A stretch of 64,000 nt of DNA from Methylomonas sp. EFPC3. GTDB lineage: Bacteria; Pseudomonadota; Gammaproteobacteria; Methylococcales; Methylomonadaceae. This document shows positions 45,972-53,872 of this stretch, piece after piece (positions within the stretch are counted from its first letter, which is position 1; every line of letters starts with the position of its first letter). Location of the stretch: contig NZ_CP116398.1 of assembly GCF_029643245.1 (NCBI RefSeq), forward strand, positions 124,001-188,000, read 5' to 3'. The notes beneath the pieces were generated by a model. The model was not told the origin of the DNA. It saw nothing but the letters and a program-made list of their open reading frames with translations, and did not search any database. Position numbers and translations under genes: made by a program.

Positions 45972-46253
45972 ATGAACAAATTAGTACTGTTAGGTGCGGT
46001 ATTGCTGGCCCTGGGGCTGTCCGGCACGGCGAAAGCCTACGACGGCACCAAATGCAAAGAAGCCGGCAACTGCTGGGAACCGAAGCCTGGCTATCCGGCG
46101 CAAGTAGCCGGCAGCAAATACGACCCGAAACACGATCCGAACGAGTTGAACAAACAAGCCCAGTCGATCAAGGAAATGGAAGCGCGCAACGCCAAACGCA
46201 CCGAAGTTCTGGCGAAAACCGGCAAGTTCGTTTACGACGTGGAAGACAAATAA
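45972..46253 (+). CDS. mxaI: Methanol dehydrogenase small subunit MxaI
   Basis: Beta subunit of the methanol dehydrogenase, 93 residues with signal peptide (AVLLALGLSGTAKA). Seen: the cysteine-containing YDGTKCKEAGNCWEPKPGYP start of the mature protein and the long Lys-rich helix that wraps around MxaF (KEMEARNAKRTEVLAKTGKF). AGGAG lies 7 bases before the ATG. An intrinsic terminator lies between it and mxaR. Confidence 0.95.
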   Translation: MNKLVLLGAVLLALGLSGTAKAYDGTKCKEAGNCWEPKPGYPAQVAGSKYDPKHDPNELNKQAQSIKEMEARNAKRTEVLAKTGKFVYDVEDK

Positions 46254-46373
46254 CCCGGACCAGGCTTTATCGAACCCTTAGGAAGCCGCCAGGGAAGGCG
46301 GGGCCTAATTTCCGCGATTGCCGATCATAAACCTTTTATTCGGTCCGGGATGAGCGTGTCGATGAGGCGTAGG

Positions 46374-46419
46374 CCGGAATAAGCCGATAGGCGTTTCCGG
46401 CGTTTTCAGCTTATTCCGG
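46374..46419. repeat. Inverted repeat CCGGAATAAGC after mxaI
   Basis: CCGGAATAAGC at 46374-46384 and GCTTATTCCGG at 46409-46419 are perfect 11-bp inverted repeats with a 24-base spacer. This is a further REP-like palindrome in the mxaI-mxaR gap. Confidence 0.75.
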
Positions 46420-46488
46420 TCTATCTCCCCAAGCGTTCTCGGCAACGGACTGTGCGGTAAACGCGTCCCAACAGGATAAAACCACTCT

Positions 46489-46520
46489 GCTCCGGCAAAG
46501 TAATGCGCCGGGGCTTTTTT
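46489..46520 (+). terminator. Intrinsic terminator between mxaI and mxaR
   Basis: GCTCCGGC at 46489-46496 pairs with GCCGGGGC at 46507-46514 (8 bp with one G-U) around a 10-base loop and is followed directly by six T at 46515-46520. This is a standard Rho-independent terminator placed immediately before the mxaR start. It could set the ratio of structural to accessory gene expression or be an attenuator. Confidence 0.75.
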
Positions 46521-47546
46521 ATGACTATGAATTCAGAACATCAACTCAGCGACGGGTGCGAACAGGCCCTGAATTTCGAGCGCCAAATCAACCGCATCGT
46601 GATCGGCCAGCAGGCCGCGGTGCGCAACCTGACCATCGCGGTGTTCGCCCGCGGCCACGTGTTATTGGAAGGCCAGGTCGGCGTCGGCAAGACCACCTTG
46701 CTGCGTACCGTCGCTCAGGGCTTGGGCGGCCGTTACCAACGCATCGAGGGCACGATCGATCTGATGCCGTCGGATTTGGTGTATTACACCTACCTGGACC
46801 AGGACGGCCGGCCGCGGGTCGATCCGGGGCCGCTGCTGAAACAGGGCGAGGAACTGGCGGTATTTTTCTTCAACGAAATCAATCGCGCCCGGCCGCAAGT
46901 GCATTCGCTGCTGCTGCGGGTGATGGCCGAGCGCGCCGTCGGCGCCTTCAACCGCGAATACCGGATGCCGCACATGCTGGTATTCGCCGACCGCAACCGG
47001 GTCGAACGCGAGGAGACCTTCGAATTGCCGGCCGCCGCCCGCGACCGTTTTCTGATGGAAATCAACATCGCCGCGCCCGATGACGACGCGGTACTGGATC
47101 AGTTGATGTTCGACCCGCGTTTCCACGATGTCGATGCCTTGATTGAGGCAATGCCGGCGTCGGCGATCGGTTATCAAAACCTGAACGCGCTGGGCGCAGC
47201 GATTCAACAGCGGGTGCAGGCCGCGCCGGCCCTGCACAAATATGCGCTGGAGCTGTGGCAGGCGACTGCCAAGCCGCAGGCTTACGGCATTAGCCTCAGC
47301 GACGTCGACATCGGCCAATTGCTGCAATCCGGCGCCAGCCCGCGCGGCATGAGCTATCTGATTCGTGCGGCCAAGGTCAGGGCCTGGCTGGAAGGCCGCG
47401 ACAGCTTGTGGCCGGAGGACTTGCAGGCCGTGTATGCGCCGACCATGAGCCATCGCCTGTTTTTAAACCCCATTTACGCCTATCGCCGGGAGGTCTTGCT
47501 TCCGGAACTGGTCAACCAAATCTTGCAGCGCATCGCCGCACCCTAA
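46521..47546 (+). CDS. mxaR: MoxR-type AAA ATPase MxaR
   Basis: A cytoplasmic AAA+ ATPase of about 341 residues, part of the machinery that matures methanol dehydrogenase (calcium insertion). Seen: NRIVIGQQAAVRNLTIAVFA, Walker A EGQVGVGKTTLL, Walker B AVFFFNEINRARPQ, and the MoxR sensor segment with ADRNRVEREETFELPAAARDRFL. ATG 46503 is in frame but lies in the loop of the terminator hairpin, so 46521 is preferred. Followed by a membrane gene after 4 bases. Confidence 0.93.
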   Translation: MTMNSEHQLSDGCEQALNFERQINRIVIGQQAAVRNLTIAVFARGHVLLEGQVGVGKTTLLRTVAQGLGGRYQRIEGTIDLMPSDLVYYTYLDQDGRPRVDPGPLLKQGEELAVFFFNEINRARPQVHSLLLRVMAERAVGAFNREYRMPHMLVFADRNRVEREETFELPAAARDRFLMEINIAAPDDDAVLDQLMFDPRFHDVDALIEAMPASAIGYQNLNALGAAIQQRVQAAPALHKYALELWQATAKPQAYGISLSDVDIGQLLQSGASPRGMSYLIRAAKVRAWLEGRDSLWPEDLQAVYAPTMSHRLFLNPIYAYRREVLLPELVNQILQRIAAP

Positions 47547-47550
47547 ACTT

Positions 47551-48177
47551 ATGGATTGGAAACGATTTTTACCCGCACTGGTCCCGCACGCCGGGCTCGG
47601 CCATTTGCTGGAAACCTATTTGACCTGGTCCGGTGTCGGCATCATCAGTTCCTTGATTGCCAGCATGCTGGACGCCTATTCCGACATTCCGTACGCCGCT
47701 TACTACACCAGCGCGCTGAACGACGCGGTCGGCTTCAAGTTCTGGATTTTGTTGTCGGTGATCGGCATTTTGCTGTTTTGCGTCAGCGTGCCGGTGCTGT
47801 ACTTGTCCTTGCGCTTGCCGCAACTGGCCGGATTTTCGGCGCGCTTGCGCCGCTTTACCTACACCTTCTTCCTGGTCGCGTTCGACGAAGGGGCGTTGAT
47901 GATCGGCATTTTGACCGCCAACTTTTTCGATACCAACGAACGCATTTCGCTGTTGGCCAATAAGTCGTTCCTGTTCAGCGACGTCGGCTTCTTCACCATT
48001 GTTGCGCTGTTGATATTGGACTCGCTGCTGTGGCTGCTGGGCGAGGCGATTTACAGCCGCAATCAGCGCGGTTATTCCGGCGTGGTGGAACTGCTGGTGA
48101 ATGCGCCGCTGAAATATGCCTTGCCGGGTTATTTACTGGTGACCGGGCTGGTAGTGCAGGTCGTCGTCACCCAATAG
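47551..48177 (+). CDS. Polytopic membrane protein of the mxa cluster
   Basis: A 208-residue inner-membrane protein with about five hydrophobic segments, including FKFWILLSVIGILLFCVSVP, FTYTFFLVAFDEGALMIGIL and FFTIVALLILDSLLWLLGEA. It lies between mxaR and mxaS, a place where Methylobacterium has no gene. Some methanotroph clusters carry an extra gene here that I recall being called mxaP; I am not sure enough to assign the symbol. It may anchor the MxaR/S/C/L complex in the membrane. Confidence 0.7.
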   Translation: MDWKRFLPALVPHAGLGHLLETYLTWSGVGIISSLIASMLDAYSDIPYAAYYTSALNDAVGFKFWILLSVIGILLFCVSVPVLYLSLRLPQLAGFSARLRRFTYTFFLVAFDEGALMIGILTANFFDTNERISLLANKSFLFSDVGFFTIVALLILDSLLWLLGEAIYSRNQRGYSGVVELLVNAPLKYALPGYLLVTGLVVQVVVTQ

Positions 48178-48197
48178 CCAGACCTCATTCCGTCAGC

Positions 48198-49073
48198 ATG
48201 TCTCCGGCTAACCGTGCCATGGCCTCCCGTATCGAACCTTTCTGCTATCGTTTGCCCAGACCGGCCGTCGAGGTTTACCCCGGCACCCATCCCGGCCAGA
48301 TGGTCGGCAACGGCCAATTATTCAAACGCCATGAGGCGCTACTGGCGCGGCCCGATCCGCGCCGGCTGGATTTGCGCGCCAGTCTGCTCGATCCGTTCGG
48401 CCAATACCGGGTCAAGGCCTACCAGGAACATGACCGGGTCGAGGTCATGGTATTGGCGGACCTGTCGGCGTCGCTGGCTTACCGCGGCGTTTTCGATAAA
48501 CGCCAAGTCATGCTCGACCTGATTCGTGCCATCGCCGAATCGGCTTTGGCTTGCGGTGATCGGATCGGTTTTGCCGGTTTCGGTCCCGACGAGAAGCCCT
48601 TGTTGTATGCGCCGCCCGGCGGCGATCTGAGTTGGTTGTCGTCCTTGAGCGGCATCATCGAACAATTGCCGCAGCAACGCGGCTGCCAAGGTTTGTGGCA
48701 GGCCGGCGCTTACTTGCCGCGGCGGCGGGCCTTGTTGTTTTTGCTCGGCGACGGCCATTGGCCGACCGCGCAATTGCCTGCTTTATTGGCGAGCGTAGGT
48801 CGCCACGAACTGGTGCCGTTGTTGATCTGGGACGCCGCCGAATACCGCGCCTTGCCGGATTGGGGGTTGCTGGCACTGCAAGATCCGGAAAGCGGTCGCT
48901 GCCGGCGATTGTGGCTGCGGCCGGCCCTGAAACGGCGCATCGAGCTAGCCTACAGCCGGCGCCGGTCCCTGTTGCAGCGTTTGTTTCGCGCCGCCGGCAG
49001 CGAACCGCTGTTCATCGAACAGGGGTATCGGGTCGAACAATTCAATCGTTATTTCCTGGAGCGGGCAGCGTGA
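48198..49073 (+). CDS. mxaS: MxaS, DUF58-type protein
   Basis: A cytoplasmic protein of about 291 residues of the DUF58 kind that works with MoxR ATPases. Seen: DPRRLDLRASLLDPFGQYRVKAY, the VWA-like strand VEVMVLADLSASLAYRG (metal-site type D-x-S-x-S) and LFLLGDGHWPTAQLPALLASVG. ATGs at 48198 and 48219 are both possible; 48198 is chosen. It ends in a GTGA overlap with mxaA. In methylotrophs it is needed with MxaR, A, C, K and L for active calcium-containing enzyme. Confidence 0.9.
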   Translation: MSPANRAMASRIEPFCYRLPRPAVEVYPGTHPGQMVGNGQLFKRHEALLARPDPRRLDLRASLLDPFGQYRVKAYQEHDRVEVMVLADLSASLAYRGVFDKRQVMLDLIRAIAESALACGDRIGFAGFGPDEKPLLYAPPGGDLSWLSSLSGIIEQLPQQRGCQGLWQAGAYLPRRRALLFLLGDGHWPTAQLPALLASVGRHELVPLLIWDAAEYRALPDWGLLALQDPESGRCRRLWLRPALKRRIELAYSRRRSLLQRLFRAAGSEPLFIEQGYRVEQFNRYFLERAA

Positions 49074-49984
49074 AGTCGTGCCGATACCTAGCAGCATTCT
49101 CGCGTCTGGTGGTGTTGGCGATTGCGGCAGCGTTGGCAGCAGCGTGTGCCGGCGGCCCGAGCCGGCCGGTCGAGGCCTTCAATCTGGAGACGCCGCGGCC
49201 GTTCGGTTATCAGATCGGCGATACCGTGCCGATGCGGATTCTGGTGCAGACCCGGCCCGGCGTGCAACTGCAGCCTGCCAGCCTGCCCAAGCCCGGCCCG
49301 CTGAACCGTTGGTTGAATCTGCGCCGGATCGAACTGGTCGAGGCCGGTGCCGACGCGTACCGGATCGACCTGGAATACCAGGTGTTTTATGCGCCGCTGG
49401 AAGTGAAAGCCCTGACCATCCCCGGCTTTGCCTTACGCTTCAGTCAATACGGCCAAACCGTCGAGGAAAGCGTGCCGCCGTGGCAGTTCACGCTGGCGCC
49501 GTTGCGGGAATTGATCGCCCGGCAGGATGTCGACGGCGAATATTTACGGCCGGATCAACCGCCGGCCTTGTTGTCGACCGCTGCCGTGCGCACCAATCTG
49601 GCATTGGCGCTGGCGGCCGCGGCGGTGTTGGGCTTGAAGCTGGCGCGGCAGTACGGTTATCTGCCCTGGTTTGCCCGGCGCAGTCCGTTCAAAACCGCCG
49701 AAAAGCATTTGCGCCGCTTGGCGCCGGCCGAATTGGGCGCCGGACTGGCTGCCTTGCACAGCGCGTTTAATGCGACTTACGGTGCACCGGTATTCGGCCA
49801 TCGTCTGCCGGAGTTTTTGCGGGCGCATCCCGAATTCGGCCAAATCCAATCCGAACTGGTCTGGTTTTTCGATTACTCCAACCGGTTTTTCTTTGCCGGG
49901 CAGCCGGACTTGGTCGGCGCCGATTTCGATCGCCTGCAAAAACTGTGCGGCTGGTGCCGGGCCATAGAGCGGGGCAGCCGGTGA
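49070..49984 (+). CDS. mxaA: MxaA, calcium-insertion accessory protein
   Basis: About 304 residues, starting with GTG in a GTGA overlap with mxaS. Seen: a signal or lipoprotein-like N-terminus with AALAAAC near residues 20-26, a periplasmic beta-rich part (RPFGYQIGDTVPMRILVQT), then a membrane helix (NLALALAAAAVLGLKLARQYG) and a cytoplasmic helical tail. This layout and position match MxaA, which is required for calcium incorporation in methanol dehydrogenase. Ends in a GTGA overlap with mxaC. Confidence 0.9.
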   Translation: MKSCRYLAAFSRLVVLAIAAALAAACAGGPSRPVEAFNLETPRPFGYQIGDTVPMRILVQTRPGVQLQPASLPKPGPLNRWLNLRRIELVEAGADAYRIDLEYQVFYAPLEVKALTIPGFALRFSQYGQTVEESVPPWQFTLAPLRELIARQDVDGEYLRPDQPPALLSTAAVRTNLALALAAAAVLGLKLARQYGYLPWFARRSPFKTAEKHLRRLAPAELGAGLAALHSAFNATYGAPVFGHRLPEFLRAHPEFGQIQSELVWFFDYSNRFFFAGQPDLVGADFDRLQKLCGWCRAIERGSR

Positions 49985-50964
49985 ATCTGGCCGTCGAACA
50001 ACCCTGGCTGTTGGCCGGCCTGCTGCTCTGTGCGTTGCCCTTGCTGCGCTACGGCCAGCGCGTAGCCGGCCATCCGGCGTTGGACCTGATACCGGCGGAC
50101 GGGCTGTCGCTGGCGGTCGACGCCGCCATCCGGCTGCTGGGCGCGTTGGCCTTGGCGGGGCTGGTACTGGGGATGGCCGGGATTTACCGGACCGAGCAGC
50201 AGGTCGAGCGCATCGGCCATGGCGCGCATATCGTGTTGCTGCTGGACCGCAGCAACAGCATGGATCAGACCTTTGCCGGCACCGCCGCCGAAACCGGCGG
50301 GGCCGAGAGCAAGGCCGCCGCCGCCCGGCGTTTGCTAAGCCAATTCGTCGAACGCCGCGAACACGATTTGATCGGCGTCGCCGCTTACAGTACTTCGCCG
50401 CTATTCGTCACGCCGCTGACCGAGAACAAGCAGGCCGTAGCCGCCGCCATCGCCGCAACCGCGCGGCCGGCGCTGGCCTATACCAACGTCAGCAAGGGTT
50501 TGGCGCTGGCCTTATCCTACTTCGACCAACGCCCGGCGGCCGGCGCCCGTATCGTTTTGTTGGTGTCGGACGGCGCCGCGGTGATCGATCCGGACAGCGA
50601 AGCCAAGCTCAGAGAATTGTTTCAGCGCCAGCAGGTACGCTTGTACTGGGTGTTTTTACGCACCGCCAATAGCCCGGGCCTGTTCGACCAGCCGAGCGAT
50701 CCGCGCGACGACAACGCCCAGGCCATGCCGGAGCGCTATTTGCATTTGTTCTTTTCCAGCCTGCACATTCCCTATCAGGCCTATCAAGCGGAAGACCCCG
50801 GCGCGATGCGGCAGGCGATCGAGGATATCAACCGGCTGGAACAACAGCCGCTGCATTATTTCGAACGGATTCCGAAGCAGGATTTGGCGCCGCTGTGCTA
50901 CCGCAGCGCGGCGTTGATGCTGTTACTCCTGATCGCTGTTAAAGCTTGCGAGGCCAAATGTTAA
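49981..50964 (+). CDS. mxaC: MxaC, VWA-domain protein
   Basis: About 327 residues with GTG start. Seen: two N-terminal membrane segments (EQPWLLAGLLLCALPLL and LLGALALAGLVLGMAGIY), a von Willebrand A domain with the metal-site motif LLLDRSNSMD (D-x-S-x-S), TNVSKGLALALSYFD and VLLVSDG, and a C-terminal membrane helix (AALMLLLLIAVKACEA). It works with MxaL and MxaR in maturation. The stop overlaps mxaK by 7 bases. Confidence 0.92.
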   Translation: MNLAVEQPWLLAGLLLCALPLLRYGQRVAGHPALDLIPADGLSLAVDAAIRLLGALALAGLVLGMAGIYRTEQQVERIGHGAHIVLLLDRSNSMDQTFAGTAAETGGAESKAAAARRLLSQFVERREHDLIGVAAYSTSPLFVTPLTENKQAVAAAIAATARPALAYTNVSKGLALALSYFDQRPAAGARIVLLVSDGAAVIDPDSEAKLRELFQRQQVRLYWVFLRTANSPGLFDQPSDPRDDNAQAMPERYLHLFFSSLHIPYQAYQAEDPGAMRQAIEDINRLEQQPLHYFERIPKQDLAPLCYRSAALMLLLLIAVKACEAKC

Positions 50965-51524
50965 TCAGACGCATCAAACACGGTTTTTGGTGGACCGCGC
51001 TGGCCGCGGCACTGGCGGTGGCACTGAGCCAGGCCTGGCTCTGGGCCGGAATTGCCGGGCAAAACCGGCTGATCGGGCAGTTGCTGGCCGGACGCGATGT
51101 CGCGGTCGAGGATTTGGCTAATGCCGATCCGGCGCTGCGACTGGCGCGGGCGGTGTATTTACGCAAAGCCGGGCGTTACGACGATGCGTTGGCGACCTTG
51201 AACCTGTTGTTGCAGCAGGTGCCGCCGGCCTTGCGCGCTCAGGCCCGCTACAATCTGGGCAATCTGTATCTGGCCCAAGCCCAGGAGAAGTTGAAGGCAG
51301 GCGGTGTCGATAGTGCGACGCCGTTGGTCGGCTTGGCCAAACAGGCCTACCGCGAGGCGCTGGCAGCCGACCCCGGCTTTTGGGATGCCAAATACAATCT
51401 GGAAGTGGCGATGCGTTTACTGCCGGAAATGGACCGGATCAACAGCGGCAATCAGGAAGACGACGGTTCGCAAAAGTCCGAACTGTGGACTTCGTTGCCG
51501 GGCTTTCCGCGTGGCTTGCCGTAA
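50958..51524 (+). CDS. mxaK: MxaK
   Basis: A 188-residue protein with one N-terminal membrane helix (WTALAAALAVALSQAWLWAG) and a periplasmic TPR-like helical part (LRLARAVYLRKAGRYDDALATL, RYNLGNLYLAQAQEKL, AKYNLEVAMRLL). Position between mxaC and mxaL and this layout match MxaK, one of the calcium-insertion accessories. ATG at 50958 overlaps the mxaC stop. Confidence 0.9.
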   Translation: MLIRRIKHGFWWTALAAALAVALSQAWLWAGIAGQNRLIGQLLAGRDVAVEDLANADPALRLARAVYLRKAGRYDDALATLNLLLQQVPPALRAQARYNLGNLYLAQAQEKLKAGGVDSATPLVGLAKQAYREALAADPGFWDAKYNLEVAMRLLPEMDRINSGNQEDDGSQKSELWTSLPGFPRGLP

Positions 51525-51595
51525 TGCCTAGCTTCAGGTTGGAACATGGCATTCGCTAATCCAGTCGCAAGCTGTCACTGCCGGAGATATTGCCA

Positions 51596-52522
51596 ATGAC
51601 GCTAGTCAAGGATTTTCGTTTCTGGCTGTTGGCCGCGGCGCTGGTGTTGGCCCTGGTCGCGGCGGCCGGGCCGACCCGCGTTGCCCGCCAGCCCTTGTAC
51701 CGGCTGGTGTTCGTCGTCGACATCACCCGCAGCATGAACACCGAGGACTATCAGAGCGACGGCCAGTCCGTCAGCCGGCTGGAGTTCGTCAAGCAGACCC
51801 TGCGCCGGCAACTGCTGGCCTTGCCCTGCCAATCGCAAGTCGGTTTGGGCGTGTTTACCGAACGGCGTTCGGTAGTGTTGTTCGAACCGATCGAAGTCTG
51901 TGCCGGCTTTGCTGAAATCGATGCGGCCATCGCGGCCTTGGATTGGCGCATGGCCTGGGCGGCGGACAGCCGCATCGCCTCCGGCCTGGCATCGACGCTG
52001 GAAGCCTTCAAAAACAGCCGGGATAGTTTGGTATTTTTCAGTGACGGCCAGGAAGCGCCGCCGCCGAATCCGCGCTACCAACCGGATTTGACCGTATTCA
52101 AAGGTCAGGTCAAGGGCTTGATCGTCGGCGTCGGCGGCGACCAGGCGGCGCCGATTCCGAAATTCGATGCCAACGGCAAGCGTTTGGGGTTTTACCGGCC
52201 GGAAGATGTACCGCACCGCTCCACTTTCGGCGAGTCCGATTTGAATCCGGAAAAAATCGAAGGCTACGACGCTCGCAACGCGCCGTTCGGCAGCCGGGCA
52301 GTGAGCGGCGACGAGCATTTGAGCCGCTTGCACGAAGACTATCTGCGTAAACTGGCCGGCGACAGCGGCTTGCGCTATCAGCGCCTGCTGGATGCGGAAA
52401 GCTTGGGTTTGGCGCTGGCACAGAGCGGCTTTGCCGAACCGGGGCAGACCGAAACCGACATCGCCTGGCAATTTGCCGGGTTGGCCGGGTTGGCGCTGGC
52501 GGCGCTGTACTGGCGCAACTAA
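51596..52522 (+). CDS. mxaL: MxaL, VWA-domain protein
   Basis: A 308-residue membrane-anchored von Willebrand A protein. Seen: N-terminal helix (FWLLAAALVLALVAAAG), the metal-site motif VVDITRSMNTED (D-x-T-x-S), SQVGLGVFTERRSVVLFEP, SLVFFSDGQEAPP and a C-terminal helix (FAGLAGLALAALYW). ATG 51596 has GGAG 9 bases before it; a TTG at 51590 is less likely. It is the last recognised gene of the mxa cluster. MxaE and MxaH were not found in the window. Confidence 0.91.
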   Translation: MTLVKDFRFWLLAAALVLALVAAAGPTRVARQPLYRLVFVVDITRSMNTEDYQSDGQSVSRLEFVKQTLRRQLLALPCQSQVGLGVFTERRSVVLFEPIEVCAGFAEIDAAIAALDWRMAWAADSRIASGLASTLEAFKNSRDSLVFFSDGQEAPPPNPRYQPDLTVFKGQVKGLIVGVGGDQAAPIPKFDANGKRLGFYRPEDVPHRSTFGESDLNPEKIEGYDARNAPFGSRAVSGDEHLSRLHEDYLRKLAGDSGLRYQRLLDAESLGLALAQSGFAEPGQTETDIAWQFAGLAGLALAALYWRN

Positions 52523-52525
52523 GGC

Positions 52526-53659
52526 TTAGTCAGCCGGCGGGCAGTCGGCGGCAATCGCCAAGGCCCGGTCGATCTCGTCCAGCGAGTTGTAAAAATGCGG
52601 CGAGAAACGCACGCCGCCGCCGCGCAAGGCGCAGACTACGCCGTGCTGTTGCAGATGCCGGTACAGCGTCTCGTTACCGGCTTCGCGGTGTTTGAACACG
52701 ACGATGCCGGACTTCAGTCTGGGCGCCGCTTCGGAAAGCAACAACAGATTCGGCTGATTGCGGATGGCGTGGCGTAAAAAGTCGCTGCGTTCCAGCACCA
52801 GCGTTTCCACGGTTGCCATCCCGGTCTCCAATAACAACGACAGGCTGGCCGACAGGGCCTGAATCCCGAGCATGTTCGGGCTGCCGCATTCGAAGCGGCG
52901 GGCGCTGGGGTGAATCTCCCAGGGCCGGTTCTCGTAGTTGTGGGTGTCCTTCATCATGTGCCAGCCGTACTGGCTCAAACTCAGCCGCTCCCTCGCCTCA
53001 GGTGTGGTGTAAAACACGCCCAAGCCCTCCGGGCCGAACAGCCATTTGTGGCCGTCGGCCATCGCAAAATCTGCTTGGCAAGTCTGTACGTCGAATTGCA
53101 CCGCACCCAGGCTTTGAATCGCGTCGACGCAAAACAGGATGCCACGCCGCTTGCAGAATTCGCCGATCCGCTCCAAATCCATTCTCAGGCCGGAACCGAA
53201 TTGAATCGAACTGACGGTCAGCAGCCGGGTGTTTTGGTCCACCAGCGCAAACAGCGCGTCTTCCGGCGTCGCTGCGCTGCGCAGGTCGGCTTCGCGGAAT
53301 TCCACGCCCTGGGCCGCCAGCGCTTGCCAGGGCAGGCGGTTGGAGGGGAACTCTTCGTTGCTGGAAACGATGTTGTCCCCGGCTTGCCAGGTCAGGCCGC
53401 AGGCCACGAAAGACAGCGCTTCCGAGGTGTTTTTGACCAGGGCGATATCGTCGGCCGACGCCGCGTTGAGCAGTTCCTTGAACTGGCGCCGAATCAGCAA
53501 TTCTTTTTTCAGCCAATCCGGGTAGTAATGCGAACCCCAGTCGCGGTTTTGTTCGGCAAAGGCGATGACGGCGGCACTGGTGCGTTTCGGCCACGGCGCC
53601 ACGGCGGCATGGTTCAAGTAGATCAATTCGTCGCTGAGCGGAAATTCGGGATGTTTCAT
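52526..53659 (-). CDS. PLP-dependent class V aminotransferase / cysteine desulfurase-like
   Basis: A 377-residue fold-type I PLP enzyme. Seen: IYLNHAAVAPWPKRT, SEALSFVACGL, SSNEEFPSNRLPW, FCVDAIQSLGAVQFDV and the PLP lysine in MADGHKWLFGPEGLGVFY. The start at 53659 has GGAG 8 bases upstream. The family includes cysteine desulfurases, kynureninase-like and isopenicillin-epimerase-like enzymes; no SufS/IscS-specific cysteine loop was recognised. It is convergent with mxaL, 3 bases apart, and stands alone. Substrate unknown. Confidence 0.85.
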   Translation of the reverse strand: MKHPEFPLSDELIYLNHAAVAPWPKRTSAAVIAFAEQNRDWGSHYYPDWLKKELLIRRQFKELLNAASADDIALVKNTSEALSFVACGLTWQAGDNIVSSNEEFPSNRLPWQALAAQGVEFREADLRSAATPEDALFALVDQNTRLLTVSSIQFGSGLRMDLERIGEFCKRRGILFCVDAIQSLGAVQFDVQTCQADFAMADGHKWLFGPEGLGVFYTTPEARERLSLSQYGWHMMKDTHNYENRPWEIHPSARRFECGSPNMLGIQALSASLSLLLETGMATVETLVLERSDFLRHAIRNQPNLLLLSEAAPRLKSGIVVFKHREAGNETLYRHLQQHGVVCALRGGGVRFSPHFYNSLDEIDRALAIAADCPPAD

Positions 53660-53872
53660 AATCGGGGCTCCGGCTGGTAGGAATGCCGCGCGGGGCACGG
53701 GTGACTGGCTCGAGACCAATCATAACGGGGGTGGCGGCGCAATTTCAATCGATTGTCGGCATTTACCGGCTACCGGCAAAGCTCGGTGTCGGCCAAGCCG
53801 TGATATAAAACGCTATTGGCGGCCGCGAACCGTTGCCGCGACTAAACATTCAGATTTTAAAAGTTATCGAAC

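Noticed and set aside
46503..46520. ATG at 46503 as mxaR start
   Set aside because: It lies in the loop of the terminator hairpin and would add six residues not needed by the family; 46521 fits better.
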